A stretch of DNA of 12,335 bases, from assembly GCA_900543035.1 (NCBI GenBank), contig UQPV01000058.1, positions 1 through 12,335 on the forward strand, in the 5' to 3' direction. Position numbers and translations under genes: made by a program. Positions within the stretch are counted from its first letter, which is position 1. Every line of letters starts with the position of its first letter. Below are positions 6,365 to 12,335 of the stretch, one piece after another. The notes below the pieces were generated by a model that worked only from the letters and a program-made list of their open reading frames with translations, had not been told where the DNA came from and did no database searches. The stretch is from an uncultured Solobacterium sp. (GTDB lineage: Bacteria; Bacillota_I; Bacilli_A; Erysipelotrichales; Erysipelotrichaceae).

Positions 6365-8092
6365 ATGATGAACAAGAAAAGCATGAAAAAGCTATGGATG
6401 TCTGCACTTTGTGCGGGACTGTGCCTGGGCGTGATGCCTTTGCAGGCAAAAGTGATCGAGCAGGAATCCCCGTCGGATATCCTGCGCCCGTATACCTTTG
6501 GGTTTGGCAGTGCGCAGGATGAGGATGAAGGCGCAACTGCCATGATCGAGGAAACGGGGATGGAACATCTGACATTCACTGATTCTACAGGATATTCCAT
6601 CAATTACTGGGCGTATATCCCTAAGGATGAACAGGGCAAGCCGATCGAGAATCTTCCGGTGTTCGTGTATATGCATGGATATTCAGACGGTGGAGGAGAT
6701 AATAATATCGCCGTGCGTTACCATAACGCGATCGTATTCCGTCTGCTGCAGCTGCGCGACGATCCGGAACATCAGGCGGTTATCCTGGTGCCGCAGACAC
6801 CGAATGCGACCAATCCCGAAGGGGAAACTGATTATTTCAAGGATCAGTGGGTCGGCATCCAGGGCGAAGATAAATGGTCGCAGTGGAACATTCCGACCTG
6901 GGATATCTCTGAGACTCCGCGCACAGCCAATCTGAATGCGGTCGTGGAACTGATCAAGGCCACACAGAAAGAAACGAATGCCGATGTGGACCGCGCTTAT
7001 GTCAGCGGCATCTCCATGGGCGGATGTACGGTCTGGGATCTGATTTCCCGCGATGATTCAGATCTGTTTGCAGCGGCTGTGCCGATTTGCGGCGTAGGCG
7101 ACCCAGATCAGCTGATGAACGCCATCGATGTGCCGATCCGGATGTATCATGGCGCAGTGGATGATACGATCAATGTCACCTCTTCACGCATCATGTATGA
7201 CGCTATGCGCAAATATGGCAACGTGACTTATACCGAATACAGCGCAGAGGCCCATCCATCCTGGAACTCTGCATACAGCCCGAAGCTGGATGATGATGGA
7301 GACGGCTTGAACAATCTGGATGATCTGATCGACTGGATGTTCAATCAGAGCCGCAACGGCACGCTGGATAGCAGCGTCGATACAGATCCGCTGGCCGGAG
7401 TGATCTGGGATGCCCAGCAGCAAGAAAAGACAGACTACAGCGATTCCCGTTGGACGCAGCTGCAGGCAGAGAGCCAAAGAGCAGAAAAACTGCTTGATGA
7501 GGGAGACGAAGAACAGCTCAAAGAGAGCATCTGGCTGATGGATGCGTTGATGAATGACGGCGCTGCTGAGCAGACCGGTGTAGAGTGGACGCTGGATCGA
7601 GCCATGTTGCGCGCACAGCGGATGCTGGAGTGTGAATCGATGAGCGATACCGCATATGCGGCATTGGATGAAGCGATGACCAAGGCTGCGCAGGCAACAG
7701 AGGAAAAGGCGATGATCCAGGCTTATGTACAGATGGAAAAAGCGATGCAGGATGCTGGAGACACCAGAGATCACATGGAACTGCAGCGGCTGAGCGAAGA
7801 TCTTAGCCAGCTTGATCTGTCCGGGTATGCCGATGATGCCGCAAAAGATCTGCAGGACGCGCTCGCACAGGCGCAAGATGTCTTACAGGATGAGCAGGCT
7901 TCATCTTCAGCAATCGAAAGCGCTTATGCAAACGTGCTGGACGCTTTGCAGGGTCTGACAGAGACGAGCGAAGGGAATGCCGGACAAAATGTCGATGACG
8001 CAGACACAGCGGCAGCGATCCCGTTTGCACAGATCTCAGGCATGCTCCTGACTTCCGCAGGCGCATTATTTGCACTGAGACGTAAAAAATAA
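6365..8092 (+). CDS. Secreted, anchored alpha/beta-hydrolase esterase with FIVAR-like stalk
   Basis: A 575-residue exported serine hydrolase, probably a carboxylesterase acting on acylated glycans or similar extracellular esters. A signal peptide ends at LQA (residue 28). The hydrolase domain spans ~50-335: oxyanion-region HGYSDGG, nucleophile Ser217 in GISMGG, an acid at Asp266/267 (GAVDDT) and His297 (EAHPSW). DDDGDGLNNLDD (309-320), between the histidine and the last helix, fits a calcium EF-hand loop. Residues ~355-535 are charged FIVAR-like helices sharing LDLSGY with the GH20 stalk. The end is DTAAAIP (547-553), a hydrophobic helix and RRKK. AAGGAG lies four bases before ATG 6365 and seven before ATG 6368, so either may be used. 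Monocistronic. Resemblance is to PHB-depolymerase, feruloyl and acetylxylan-esterase-like proteins; the acyl substrate is unknown. Confidence 0.88.
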   Translation: MMNKKSMKKLWMSALCAGLCLGVMPLQAKVIEQESPSDILRPYTFGFGSAQDEDEGATAMIEETGMEHLTFTDSTGYSINYWAYIPKDEQGKPIENLPVFVYMHGYSDGGGDNNIAVRYHNAIVFRLLQLRDDPEHQAVILVPQTPNATNPEGETDYFKDQWVGIQGEDKWSQWNIPTWDISETPRTANLNAVVELIKATQKETNADVDRAYVSGISMGGCTVWDLISRDDSDLFAAAVPICGVGDPDQLMNAIDVPIRMYHGAVDDTINVTSSRIMYDAMRKYGNVTYTEYSAEAHPSWNSAYSPKLDDDGDGLNNLDDLIDWMFNQSRNGTLDSSVDTDPLAGVIWDAQQQEKTDYSDSRWTQLQAESQRAEKLLDEGDEEQLKESIWLMDALMNDGAAEQTGVEWTLDRAMLRAQRMLECESMSDTAYAALDEAMTKAAQATEEKAMIQAYVQMEKAMQDAGDTRDHMELQRLSEDLSQLDLSGYADDAAKDLQDALAQAQDVLQDEQASSSAIESAYANVLDALQGLTETSEGNAGQNVDDADTAAAIPFAQISGMLLTSAGALFALRRKK

Positions 8093-8110
8093 TCAGTTTG
8101 TCTGATCTAT

Positions 8111-8173
8111 GATCCCACTGAAATAGATACACGAAATCAACAAACGTGTTTCTATGGAGGTGGGATCTTTTCT
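8111..8173 (+). terminator. Large two-tier terminator after the esterase gene
   Basis: The outer stem GATCCCAC/GTGGGATC (8111-8118, 8160-8167) encloses a second 11-bp stem with one mismatch, ATAGATACACG/CGTGTTTCTAT (8123-8133, 8145-8155). It is followed by TTTTCT. It begins 18 bases past the stop codon and is unusually long for a simple terminator. Confidence 0.8.
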
Positions 8174-8270
8174 ATAGGGAAAAAACCAAAATTGCCTGCT
8201 GAACAAAAAGCAGCTATTCGAAACCCTCGTCATCTTGGCGGAGCGTCTTGCCGTTTCTGTGCAATAGGAC

Positions 8271-8295
8271 CTGACATCTTAGGTCAGTATTTTTT
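8271..8295 (+). terminator. Weak second terminator-like hairpin
   Basis: CTGAC-N7-GTCAG (8271-8275, 8283-8287) is followed by TAT and a T-run. An overlapping alternative pairs GACCT with AGGTC. It may be a backup terminator for the esterase transcript. The gap 8174-8389 otherwise holds a 40-codon open stretch with no start or ribosome binding site, and no recognisable gene. Confidence 0.35.
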
Positions 8296-8389
8296 GACAA
8301 AGAAATCAAATTGATATTGGATCGGATACTTGCTTTTCATGCGATATCCCTTTGACGACAGAAGAAAATTGGAAAAACAGAGAAAACCG

Positions 8390-9412
8390 TTAAATTGATC
8401 GATTAAATGGAAAACGTCTATCTTCTTTATATGCATTCCGCTGTGGATTTCCTTCGCTTCTATAAATTCTGCCTTGCGATAGATCATAGACAACGGACCA
8501 AACCGTATCTTTTCCGGCCGCTCTATCATATTGACATAAAAATCCATGACCGCCAGATAATAGCTTCTTTGAAAATTCCACATCTTTCCGCGTGCTTTGG
8601 TCACGAAAAGCATTGAGCATGGTCTGATAACGTCTTTCAGCGAACCAGTCATCAATTTTAGGGTTATTATAGATCAGCATAGCGGGATGATGGAAAATGT
8701 TGGTTGCACAGACATAAGGGATTTCCTCATTTATCGAATGGATGATTTCTGTGCGCTTTGCATTACATTCTATGACCGCAATATGGCCGTCAGCATCAGC
8801 TAAAGTAAATGTCTGCGCAGATGAAATCGGCAAAAAGTCCAAGCATGAGATCACATCCTGTATATTTTTGCATTTTTCAAGAAAGTATCTGAGTAGCAGA
8901 CCTGCATTGAATCCAGCGACCCTGTCACACGGATAAACAGAGGTCGATCCCACAGCCAAGCCATGTTCATTAACGCCATCTTCCATTTCGATGAAAGCAG
9001 TCGTGTTGCCCGTAAAAGAATAAGAATCCGCATCAAATCTATAAATGACATTTAGATTGAGCTTTTCCATATCGGTCAAGAAATCGCTGTTTCTTCCTAA
9101 CATGATCCGATGATCATTTTTGATCGCAAAACACGAGCAATGACAGGCTGGGGGCATCGCATATATGCTGAATAGAATAGCTTGAAGCAGTTGAACGTCG
9201 CACTTTTGACCCTCTACTATGCCCTGAATCTCATCAAGGATATCTGGAAAATATTTTTGAACGATCGGAATGCACGATAAAGCAAAATCGATCCGCTCTT
9301 GTGTTATTTCAAAAGGGATGTTATCCAAAATGATGCTTTTGTGTCTTAACAGTAGAGGACCCCACCGAAAGCCGATCTCACCGTGTGTTCCTCTGAAATG
9401 GGAATGATACAT
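8390..9412 (-). CDS. C45-family (acyl-CoA:6-aminopenicillanic acid acyltransferase-like) hydrolase
   Basis: A 340-residue protein of the peptidase C45 / AAT group, Ntn-hydrolase fold. Members are autoprocessing amidases or acyltransferases, and most bacterial ones have no known substrate. The probable nucleophile is Cys92 in HCSCFA (the family has Cys-Ser/Thr-x-Phe here), followed by the typical LGRNSDF (residues 105-111). Further on, NEHGLAVG and the late hydrolase core are also family-like. Cys90 and Cys94 flank the predicted nucleophile, so the cleavage position is not certain. ATG 9412 is chosen because AAGGAG lies nine bases upstream; an earlier in-frame ATG at 9496 overlaps the promoter. 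There is no signal peptide, so it is probably cytoplasmic. It has its own promoter and is separated from the upstream QueG-like gene by a terminator. Confidence 0.82.
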   Translation of the reverse strand: MYHSHFRGTHGEIGFRWGPLLLRHKSIILDNIPFEITQERIDFALSCIPIVQKYFPDILDEIQGIVEGQKCDVQLLQAILFSIYAMPPACHCSCFAIKNDHRIMLGRNSDFLTDMEKLNLNVIYRFDADSYSFTGNTTAFIEMEDGVNEHGLAVGSTSVYPCDRVAGFNAGLLLRYFLEKCKNIQDVISCLDFLPISSAQTFTLADADGHIAVIECNAKRTEIIHSINEEIPYVCATNIFHHPAMLIYNNPKIDDWFAERRYQTMLNAFRDQSTRKDVEFSKKLLSGGHGFLCQYDRAAGKDTVWSVVYDLSQGRIYRSEGNPQRNAYKEDRRFPFNRSI

Positions 9413-9440
9413 TTTTACACGCTCCTTATCGTCATATAAA

Positions 9441-9492
9441 GAGCTACCGGTAACTCTAGGTAAAGAGTAAATGAATAAAAATTTTAAGTCAA
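9441..9492 (-). promoter_or_regulatory. Promoter and dyad upstream of the C45 gene
   Basis: On the minus strand TTGACT (plus 9487-9492), 17 bp and TACTCT (9464-9469) form a promoter with a good -35 and a poor -10 box. Directly downstream, GAGCTACCGGTAACTC (9441-9456) is a near-perfect palindrome with core TACCGGTA, placed over the predicted start. The weak -10 and the dyad suggest a regulated promoter; the regulator is unknown. Confidence 0.45.
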
Positions 9493-9602
9493 TCACTTTA
9501 CGAAAAGTTATGCGGTGAAAAAATATTCTTGGTGATCTTGAAAGAAATCTCCATCCCGACAGGGATTGTCAGTGTTTCAGAGAAGAATGGCAAGTGCAGG
9601 GA

Positions 9603-9645
9603 GAAAAGAAAAAAGGATCCGGCAGCCGGCAGGCTGTTGGATTCC
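9603..9645 (-). terminator. Strong terminator of the QueG-like gene
   Basis: On the minus strand a ~13-bp GC-rich stem (plus arms 9615-9627 and 9632-9645, one bulge, two G-U pairs, four-base loop) runs into TTTTTTCTTTTC. It lies just beyond the stop codon of the QueG-like gene and isolates it from the C45 gene. The other side also has a T-run (plus 9648-9652), so it may act in both directions. Bases 9493-9602 hold no gene. Confidence 0.8.
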
Positions 9646-9657
9646 CGTTTTTCACTT

Positions 9658-10359
9658 TTAGACTTTATCGCTTTCCCTCAAGATCGAATTTTGACTGCCT
9701 AGGTTATAAGGACAAATATCTCTGCATCTATGACAGGTTATTTTCCAAACCTGCTCTTCTTCATCATCTCCAAATGCAAAATCCCAACAGGATCGCTGCT
9801 TGATTTCTGGATCTTCTAAAGCGTTCACCGGGCAGATATCAACACATAAGTTGCAATGATTACAAAGAGGTTCTTTCAGTTTATCCGGCTCAAGTTCCTG
9901 TTCGCATAATACTGCACCTAACCAGACCATGCTTCCAAATTCTGGCGTGATCAACAAAGAATGCCGTCCGATCGTCCCCAATCCCGCCGCTTGAGCTATA
10001 TGCTTTTGCGAAACGATAGACCGCCATCTGCCGGTCTTATTATCCCATTGGTTTTCATTTGTAGGAATAGGGACGCATACTATCTGATTTTTTTCCATTT
10101 CAATACAAAAATCCAGAGCTATCGCATCCATTTTTGGCGTAATAGAATTTCTTATCCTCGTATAGGGAATATCCGACTTGCAGTTAAGTATTCCTACTGG
10201 GAATCTGCATCCAAAAGAAATTACCGACCTGCATGTCGGAAGCACATCTAAAGGATGATAGCCTTTCGGTGCATCGTCAAACCTGTCTATGCTTGCTATG
10301 CCACACAGATCTGCACCTAGCGAAAACATGATTTCCTTTATCCTTTTGCTGTCCATCAT
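9658..10359 (-). CDS. Short QueG-like double [4Fe-4S] cluster protein
   Basis: A 233-residue iron-sulfur protein related to epoxyqueuosine reductase (COG1600). The family core KHIAQAAGLGTIGRHSLLI (residues 119-137) is present. Two cluster motifs follow: CNHCNLCVDICP (Cys166, 169, 172, 176) and CHRCRDICP (Cys209, 212, 216), with Cys191 a likely further ligand. Genuine QueG proteins are usually over 300 residues and carry a catalytic Asp in a D-x-GP-x-x-E segment before the AGLG motif. Here that position reads WRSIVSQ, so I call it a QueG-like paralogue rather than QueG. It probably acts as a cytoplasmic redox or corrinoid-linked protein, function unknown. ATG 10359 has AAAGGAG five bases upstream; ATG 10356 is the alternative. 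A truncated gene ends 40 bases upstream on the same strand and may once have been its operon partner. Confidence 0.82.
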   Translation of the reverse strand: MMDSKRIKEIMFSLGADLCGIASIDRFDDAPKGYHPLDVLPTCRSVISFGCRFPVGILNCKSDIPYTRIRNSITPKMDAIALDFCIEMEKNQIVCVPIPTNENQWDNKTGRWRSIVSQKHIAQAAGLGTIGRHSLLITPEFGSMVWLGAVLCEQELEPDKLKEPLCNHCNLCVDICPVNALEDPEIKQRSCWDFAFGDDEEEQVWKITCHRCRDICPYNLGSQNSILRESDKV

Positions 10360-10399
10360 ATCATCTCCTTTTCGTAGATTCCCATTGGTCTTTTCCTCA

Positions 10400-10642
10400 T
10401 TATACCTTTTCTGACAACCATTGAGAAGATATCTTCATTATTCCTGACCAAATATCTGTATTGACTGAATAAGGAAGTGAAGCCTGGCAGCCGGTGAAGG
10501 TTAGCAGATTCTTGCCCTTTATCCCTTTGGTCTGGCAAAATTTTGTGAATTCAGCTGAACGAGTGATGACAACTACGCATTTATTCATCCGGTGTGCGCT
10601 TTCTTTTAAGATTTCTGTAATATCACGGGGAAGATCGTCCAT
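10400..10642 (-). pseudogene. Unidentified 3' gene fragment upstream of the QueG-like gene
   Basis: An 80-codon open frame with protein-like composition, including NKCVVVITRSAEF and TFTGCQASLPYS. It ends in TAA 40 bases before the QueG-like start. I do not recognise the family. The first ATG (10642) has no ribosome binding site, and an in-frame TAA lies four codons further upstream. Debris from an AbiEi-type module begins immediately beyond. The reading most consistent with this is the C-terminal remainder of a gene whose 5' end was lost, formerly co-transcribed with the QueG-like gene. An intact small protein using a weak start is possible but less likely. Confidence 0.45.
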
Positions 10643-10707
10643 ACAGATCTGATTGTTTTAAATCCGTCCGATCGGCCATAATCAAGCCATCAAGAATATG
10701 TGCAAAC

Positions 10708-10735
10708 TTGATACCATATGTTAAGATGGTGTCAA
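10708..10735 (+). promoter_or_regulatory. AbiE-type promoter with inverted-repeat operator
   Basis: TTGATACCAT (10708-10717) and ATGGTGTCAA (10726-10735) form an inverted repeat with 9 of 10 paired positions. It encloses an extended -10 element (TGT then TAAGAT, 10722-10727). AbiEi antitoxins are known to bind inverted repeats over their own promoter. The position 28 bases upstream of an AbiEi-like start fits that arrangement. Confidence 0.5.
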
Positions 10736-10762
10736 ATGATAACGAGAGGAGGGAGTGATGTC

Positions 10763-10897
10763 ATGATCGATTTAAATTCGTTGAAAAAACTGGTCAGAGA
10801 AAATGGTTATCTCTATACGAAAGACGTGACCGACGCTACCGTATCAGTATTTCGATTATCGCAATATGGATGCTGCTGTCAGCAGGCGAATGCTTGA
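10763..10897 (+). pseudogene. Truncated AbiEi-family antitoxin (N-terminal winged-helix start only)
   Basis: ATG 10763, preceded by GAGGAGGG, opens a 44-residue frame. Its first ~25 residues (LKKLVRENGYLYTKDVTDA) match the start of the AbiEi-type antitoxin N-terminal winged-helix domain (type IV toxin-antitoxin). Similarity stops near 10836, and the frame then crosses unrelated sequence to a TGA at 10895-10897. Intact AbiEi proteins are around 200 residues or longer and are followed by an AbiEii nucleotidyltransferase toxin, neither of which is present here. The promoter and operator survive. This is the 5' stub of a lost module, joined at about 10836 to a piece of another gene in opposite orientation. 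Confidence 0.6.
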
Positions 10898-10944
10898 TCG
10901 CGTTATCGATCAGGTTGATCCAGACCTGCTCCAAAAGCGAAGCG
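10836..10944 (-). pseudogene. Histidine kinase fragment (HATPase N-box)
   Basis: On the minus strand this stretch reads LLEQVWINLIDNAIKHSP followed by ADSSIHIAII, then stops at TAG (plus 10836-10838). It is the highly conserved N-box region of a sensor histidine kinase ATPase domain, with the N-x-x-x-N-A-x-K residues that bind Mg-ATP. Nothing recognisable as the dimerisation helices, G1/G2 boxes or a partner response regulator is nearby. The frame upstream, 10945-11127, has no kinase features I can identify. It is an orphan fragment abutting the AbiEi stub. Confidence 0.65.
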
Positions 10945-11127
10945 GACTGCTTCCAGCCAAGAAAGCCGCAAAGAAAGACCCGGTCATCGCGCTTTGGATA
11001 GAGTAACAAAAATGGCGGCCATATGGGAGATCGGTCATGCTGGATTTGGAGGGATCCGGCAGGCGGAGAGGAGAAAATTGGTTTGTCCTGCTTTCTGATC
11101 GCTATATGCCATCTTTTTTCAAGAACT

Positions 11128-11250
11128 GCCGAACACGCCGGACCATCCTGAATGAAGAGCCGCCCAGCGGCAGCGATTCCGTTTGCGCAGATCTCGGGCA
11201 TGGTTCGGACATCCGCAGGCGCTTTGTTTATATGGAGATGCAAAAAATAA
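11128..11250 (+). pseudogene. Decayed copy of the esterase anchor tail
   Basis: From 11167 the frame reads AAAIPFAQISGM, then RTSAGALF, then a basic end and TAA at 11248-11250. This closely matches the last ~27 residues of the esterase (nt 8012-8092). The similarity continues a few bases past the stop and, more weakly, about 40 bases upstream. The tail is damaged: the motif Thr is Pro, an Arg interrupts the hydrophobic helix, and the RRKK end is changed. In-frame stops upstream show no attached protein. It marks a lost or recombined paralogue of the esterase gene. Bases 10945-11127 hold no supportable gene. Confidence 0.75.
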
Positions 11251-11357
11251 TCATTTTGTCGAATCGATCAAGATCTTTTTATTCCAAAGGGTGAAGAGGT
11301 CTTTTTGTTTGATTTCAGACTGTTTGCCAGTACAGGACAGCGTTGAGTTTAAGACAG

Positions 11358-11389
11358 AAAAAGGGAGATCGCACAAATGAGGTTCTCCC
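11358..11389 (-). terminator. Terminator of the XRE regulator gene
   Basis: On the minus strand GGGAGA/TCTCCC (plus 11384-11389 and 11363-11368) with a 15-base loop is followed by TTTTT (plus A-run 11358-11362). It starts seven bases past the stop codon of the regulator. Confidence 0.75.
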
Positions 11390-11395
11390 TGAATC

Positions 11396-11821
11396 TTATT
11401 CGCCTGTGATCGTCGTTTCATCCGTAACTGTCGGCAGATTCGTCCCGGCGCTGTCAAGATCTGGAACGCTGAACAAGATCATGATCAAAAGATTGATCAG
11501 GATGATCGATGCAAGCAGGATGACGATCGCTTTCCAGATCCGGCGCGAACGGCGGTTTCTGATCGCAAGCTGCTCATTGATCCTGGATAGCTGTTCTGCC
11601 ACATTGCCGGCCGTGTTTTCTTTTGCTATGTTTGTCCCCAGCAATTCGCTGACGGAGACTTCCAGTATTTCAGCCAGCCGGATCAGCGTATCCGCATCCG
11701 GAACGGAGAGGTTCTTCTCCCATTTGGAGATCGTCTGTCTGACGACATGAAGCCTGCCGGCCAATTCTTCTTGTGAGAATCCCTTTTGTTTTCTGAGGGT
11801 CTTTAGATTTTCGCTGAACAT
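11396..11821 (-). CDS. XRE-family transcriptional regulator with a C-terminal membrane helix
   Basis: A 141-residue regulator. Residues 5-61 form a Cro/C1-type helix-turn-helix (LKTLRKQKGFSQEELAGRL, then VVRQTISKWEKNLSVPD and the closing LAEILEVSVSELLG). A charged linker ending in RNRRSRR leads into one hydrophobic segment (~98-119) and a short acidic/Thr-rich tail outside the predicted helix. Small membrane-tethered XRE proteins of this layout are common in Firmicutes and often regulate adjacent membrane-protein or stress genes; no such partner is visible here. ATG 11821 is chosen because the HTH begins at once. AAAGGAG lies 11 bases upstream, a slightly long spacing, and in-frame TTG or GTG codons closer to it would be too near. 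Monocistronic, with its own terminator. Confidence 0.85.
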   Translation of the reverse strand: MFSENLKTLRKQKGFSQEELAGRLHVVRQTISKWEKNLSVPDADTLIRLAEILEVSVSELLGTNIAKENTAGNVAEQLSRINEQLAIRNRRSRRIWKAIVILLASIILINLLIMILFSVPDLDSAGTNLPTVTDETTITGE

Positions 11822-11867
11822 GATGTGCAACACTCCTTTATTTGTTCGGGCAAGCCAACCATAGCAT

Positions 11868-11935
11868 GAACGCTGCGGTGTGGCAAGCAACGCAGATCGA
11901 CATCTGCGCAACTGCCTTCTATGCGCAGAGCGTTC
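11868..11935 (-). promoter_or_regulatory. Structured leader or operator region of the XRE gene
   Basis: Several nested inverted repeats lie upstream of the ribosome binding site: GAACGCTGCG (11868-11877) with CGCAGAGCGTTC (11924-11935, bulges), GCAGAT-CGAC-ATCTGC (11892-11907), and CTGCGCA/TGCGCAG (11904-11910, 11922-11928), which competes with the others. They could be operators for the encoded regulator or an RNA structure in its leader. AT-rich sequence at 11936-12000 probably carries the promoter, but I cannot choose a -10/-35 pair with confidence. Confidence 0.4.
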
Positions 11936-12004
11936 AGAAAGAATGAGATTATGTAATCGCTTCAAAATGACAAAATAATACAACATAATGCAAAATATTA
12001 CCAT

Positions 12005-12335
12005 CGAGTTTGTGTTAAGATGATGATGGAAAGTTTTGTATTTCGCTGGAGATAACGATGGATTCTGGTGAAAACAAACTGGAAAGGAGGAGTCAGCGAA
12101 AGTAAGCGTGAAACGGCCGCAGGGGGAGATCTTCTGCCTGAGATCATATCAAAAAGGCAAAGAAGCAGGCGGCATGGATCACCCTGCATAGGAGCACTGA
12201 AGACAAAGGAGGGATGAGCTGAAAAAACGACAAACCATAAGCGGACAGAAATAAAGAAAAGAGATGAACCACAGCACTTAAACCACAAATCCTGGTGCGC
12301 GATACGAATTCAAAGACTCATCTAACTAATCATTG
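12005..12335 (+). other. No supportable gene; two ribosome-binding-site-like motifs
   Basis: About 330 bases without a convincing reading frame. GGAAAGGAGG (12081-12090) and AAAGGAGGG (12205-12213) look like good Shine-Dalgarno sequences on the plus strand, but the frames after them are short. The second is followed seven bases later by CTG and a short Lys-rich frame (KKRQTISGQK, then stop), as if an ATG start had been lost. This may be decayed 5' ends of genes or the edge of a unit beyond the window. Confidence 0.3.

Noticed and set aside
7184..7876. A 230-codon open frame antisense to the esterase.
   Set aside because: Shadow of a clear coding region; composition is Ile/Leu/His/Cys-rich without domain features.
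8190..8320. A 40-codon Cys-containing plus frame between esterase and C45 genes.
   Set aside because: No start codon, ribosome binding site or family resemblance; a terminator-like hairpin lies within it.

Overview
The window looks like chromosome from a Gram-positive gut Firmicute, possibly near the Erysipelotrichaceae. The hints are exported multidomain glycosidases with FIVAR repeats and C-terminal wall/membrane anchors, CcpA-type cre sites, strong AAGGAG-type ribosome binding sites and U-tailed intrinsic terminators. The assignment is by general resemblance only; no rRNA or other marker gene is present.

Layout. 1-900: a decayed tail of a surface protein (FIVAR unit plus anchor) and smaller debris. 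908-1606 (minus): an intact RelB/DinJ-YafQ type II toxin-antitoxin operon with an iterated operator, lying between two diverged copies of a ~125 bp direct repeat. 1928-6169 (plus): promoter, cre-like site, a leader with a terminator-type hairpin, and a 1324-residue secreted GH20 enzyme with two LamG domains, about five FIVAR units and an anchor. 6273-8173 (plus): a second promoter with a cre site and a 575-residue secreted alpha/beta-hydrolase esterase with the same kind of tail. 8390-10642 (minus): a C45-family acyltransferase/peptidase with its own promoter, a short QueG-like double [4Fe-4S] protein, and an unidentified truncated gene. 10700-11250: a junkyard holding the first ~25 codons of an AbiEi-type antitoxin with its promoter dyad, a histidine-kinase N-box fragment on the opposite strand, and a decayed copy of the esterase tail. 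11358-11821 (minus): a membrane-anchored XRE-type regulator. 11936-12335: no convincing gene.

How it fits together. The two large plus-strand genes look like one functional unit. Both carry signal peptides and FIVAR stalks. Both end in a hydrophobic helix plus RRK cluster preceded by (N/D)TAAA instead of LPXTG, and both have a cre-like site across the predicted transcription start. The simplest reading is catabolite-repressed, surface-displayed degradation of amino-sugar glycans such as mucin or milk oligosaccharides, with the esterase removing acyl decorations. Two further anchor remnants in the window (229-628 and 11128-11250) suggest that this tail is duplicated and recombined in the genome. 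The best candidates for something undescribed are the non-LPXTG anchor signal and the GH20 leader, where a Shine-Dalgarno sequence sits in the loop of a terminator hairpin.
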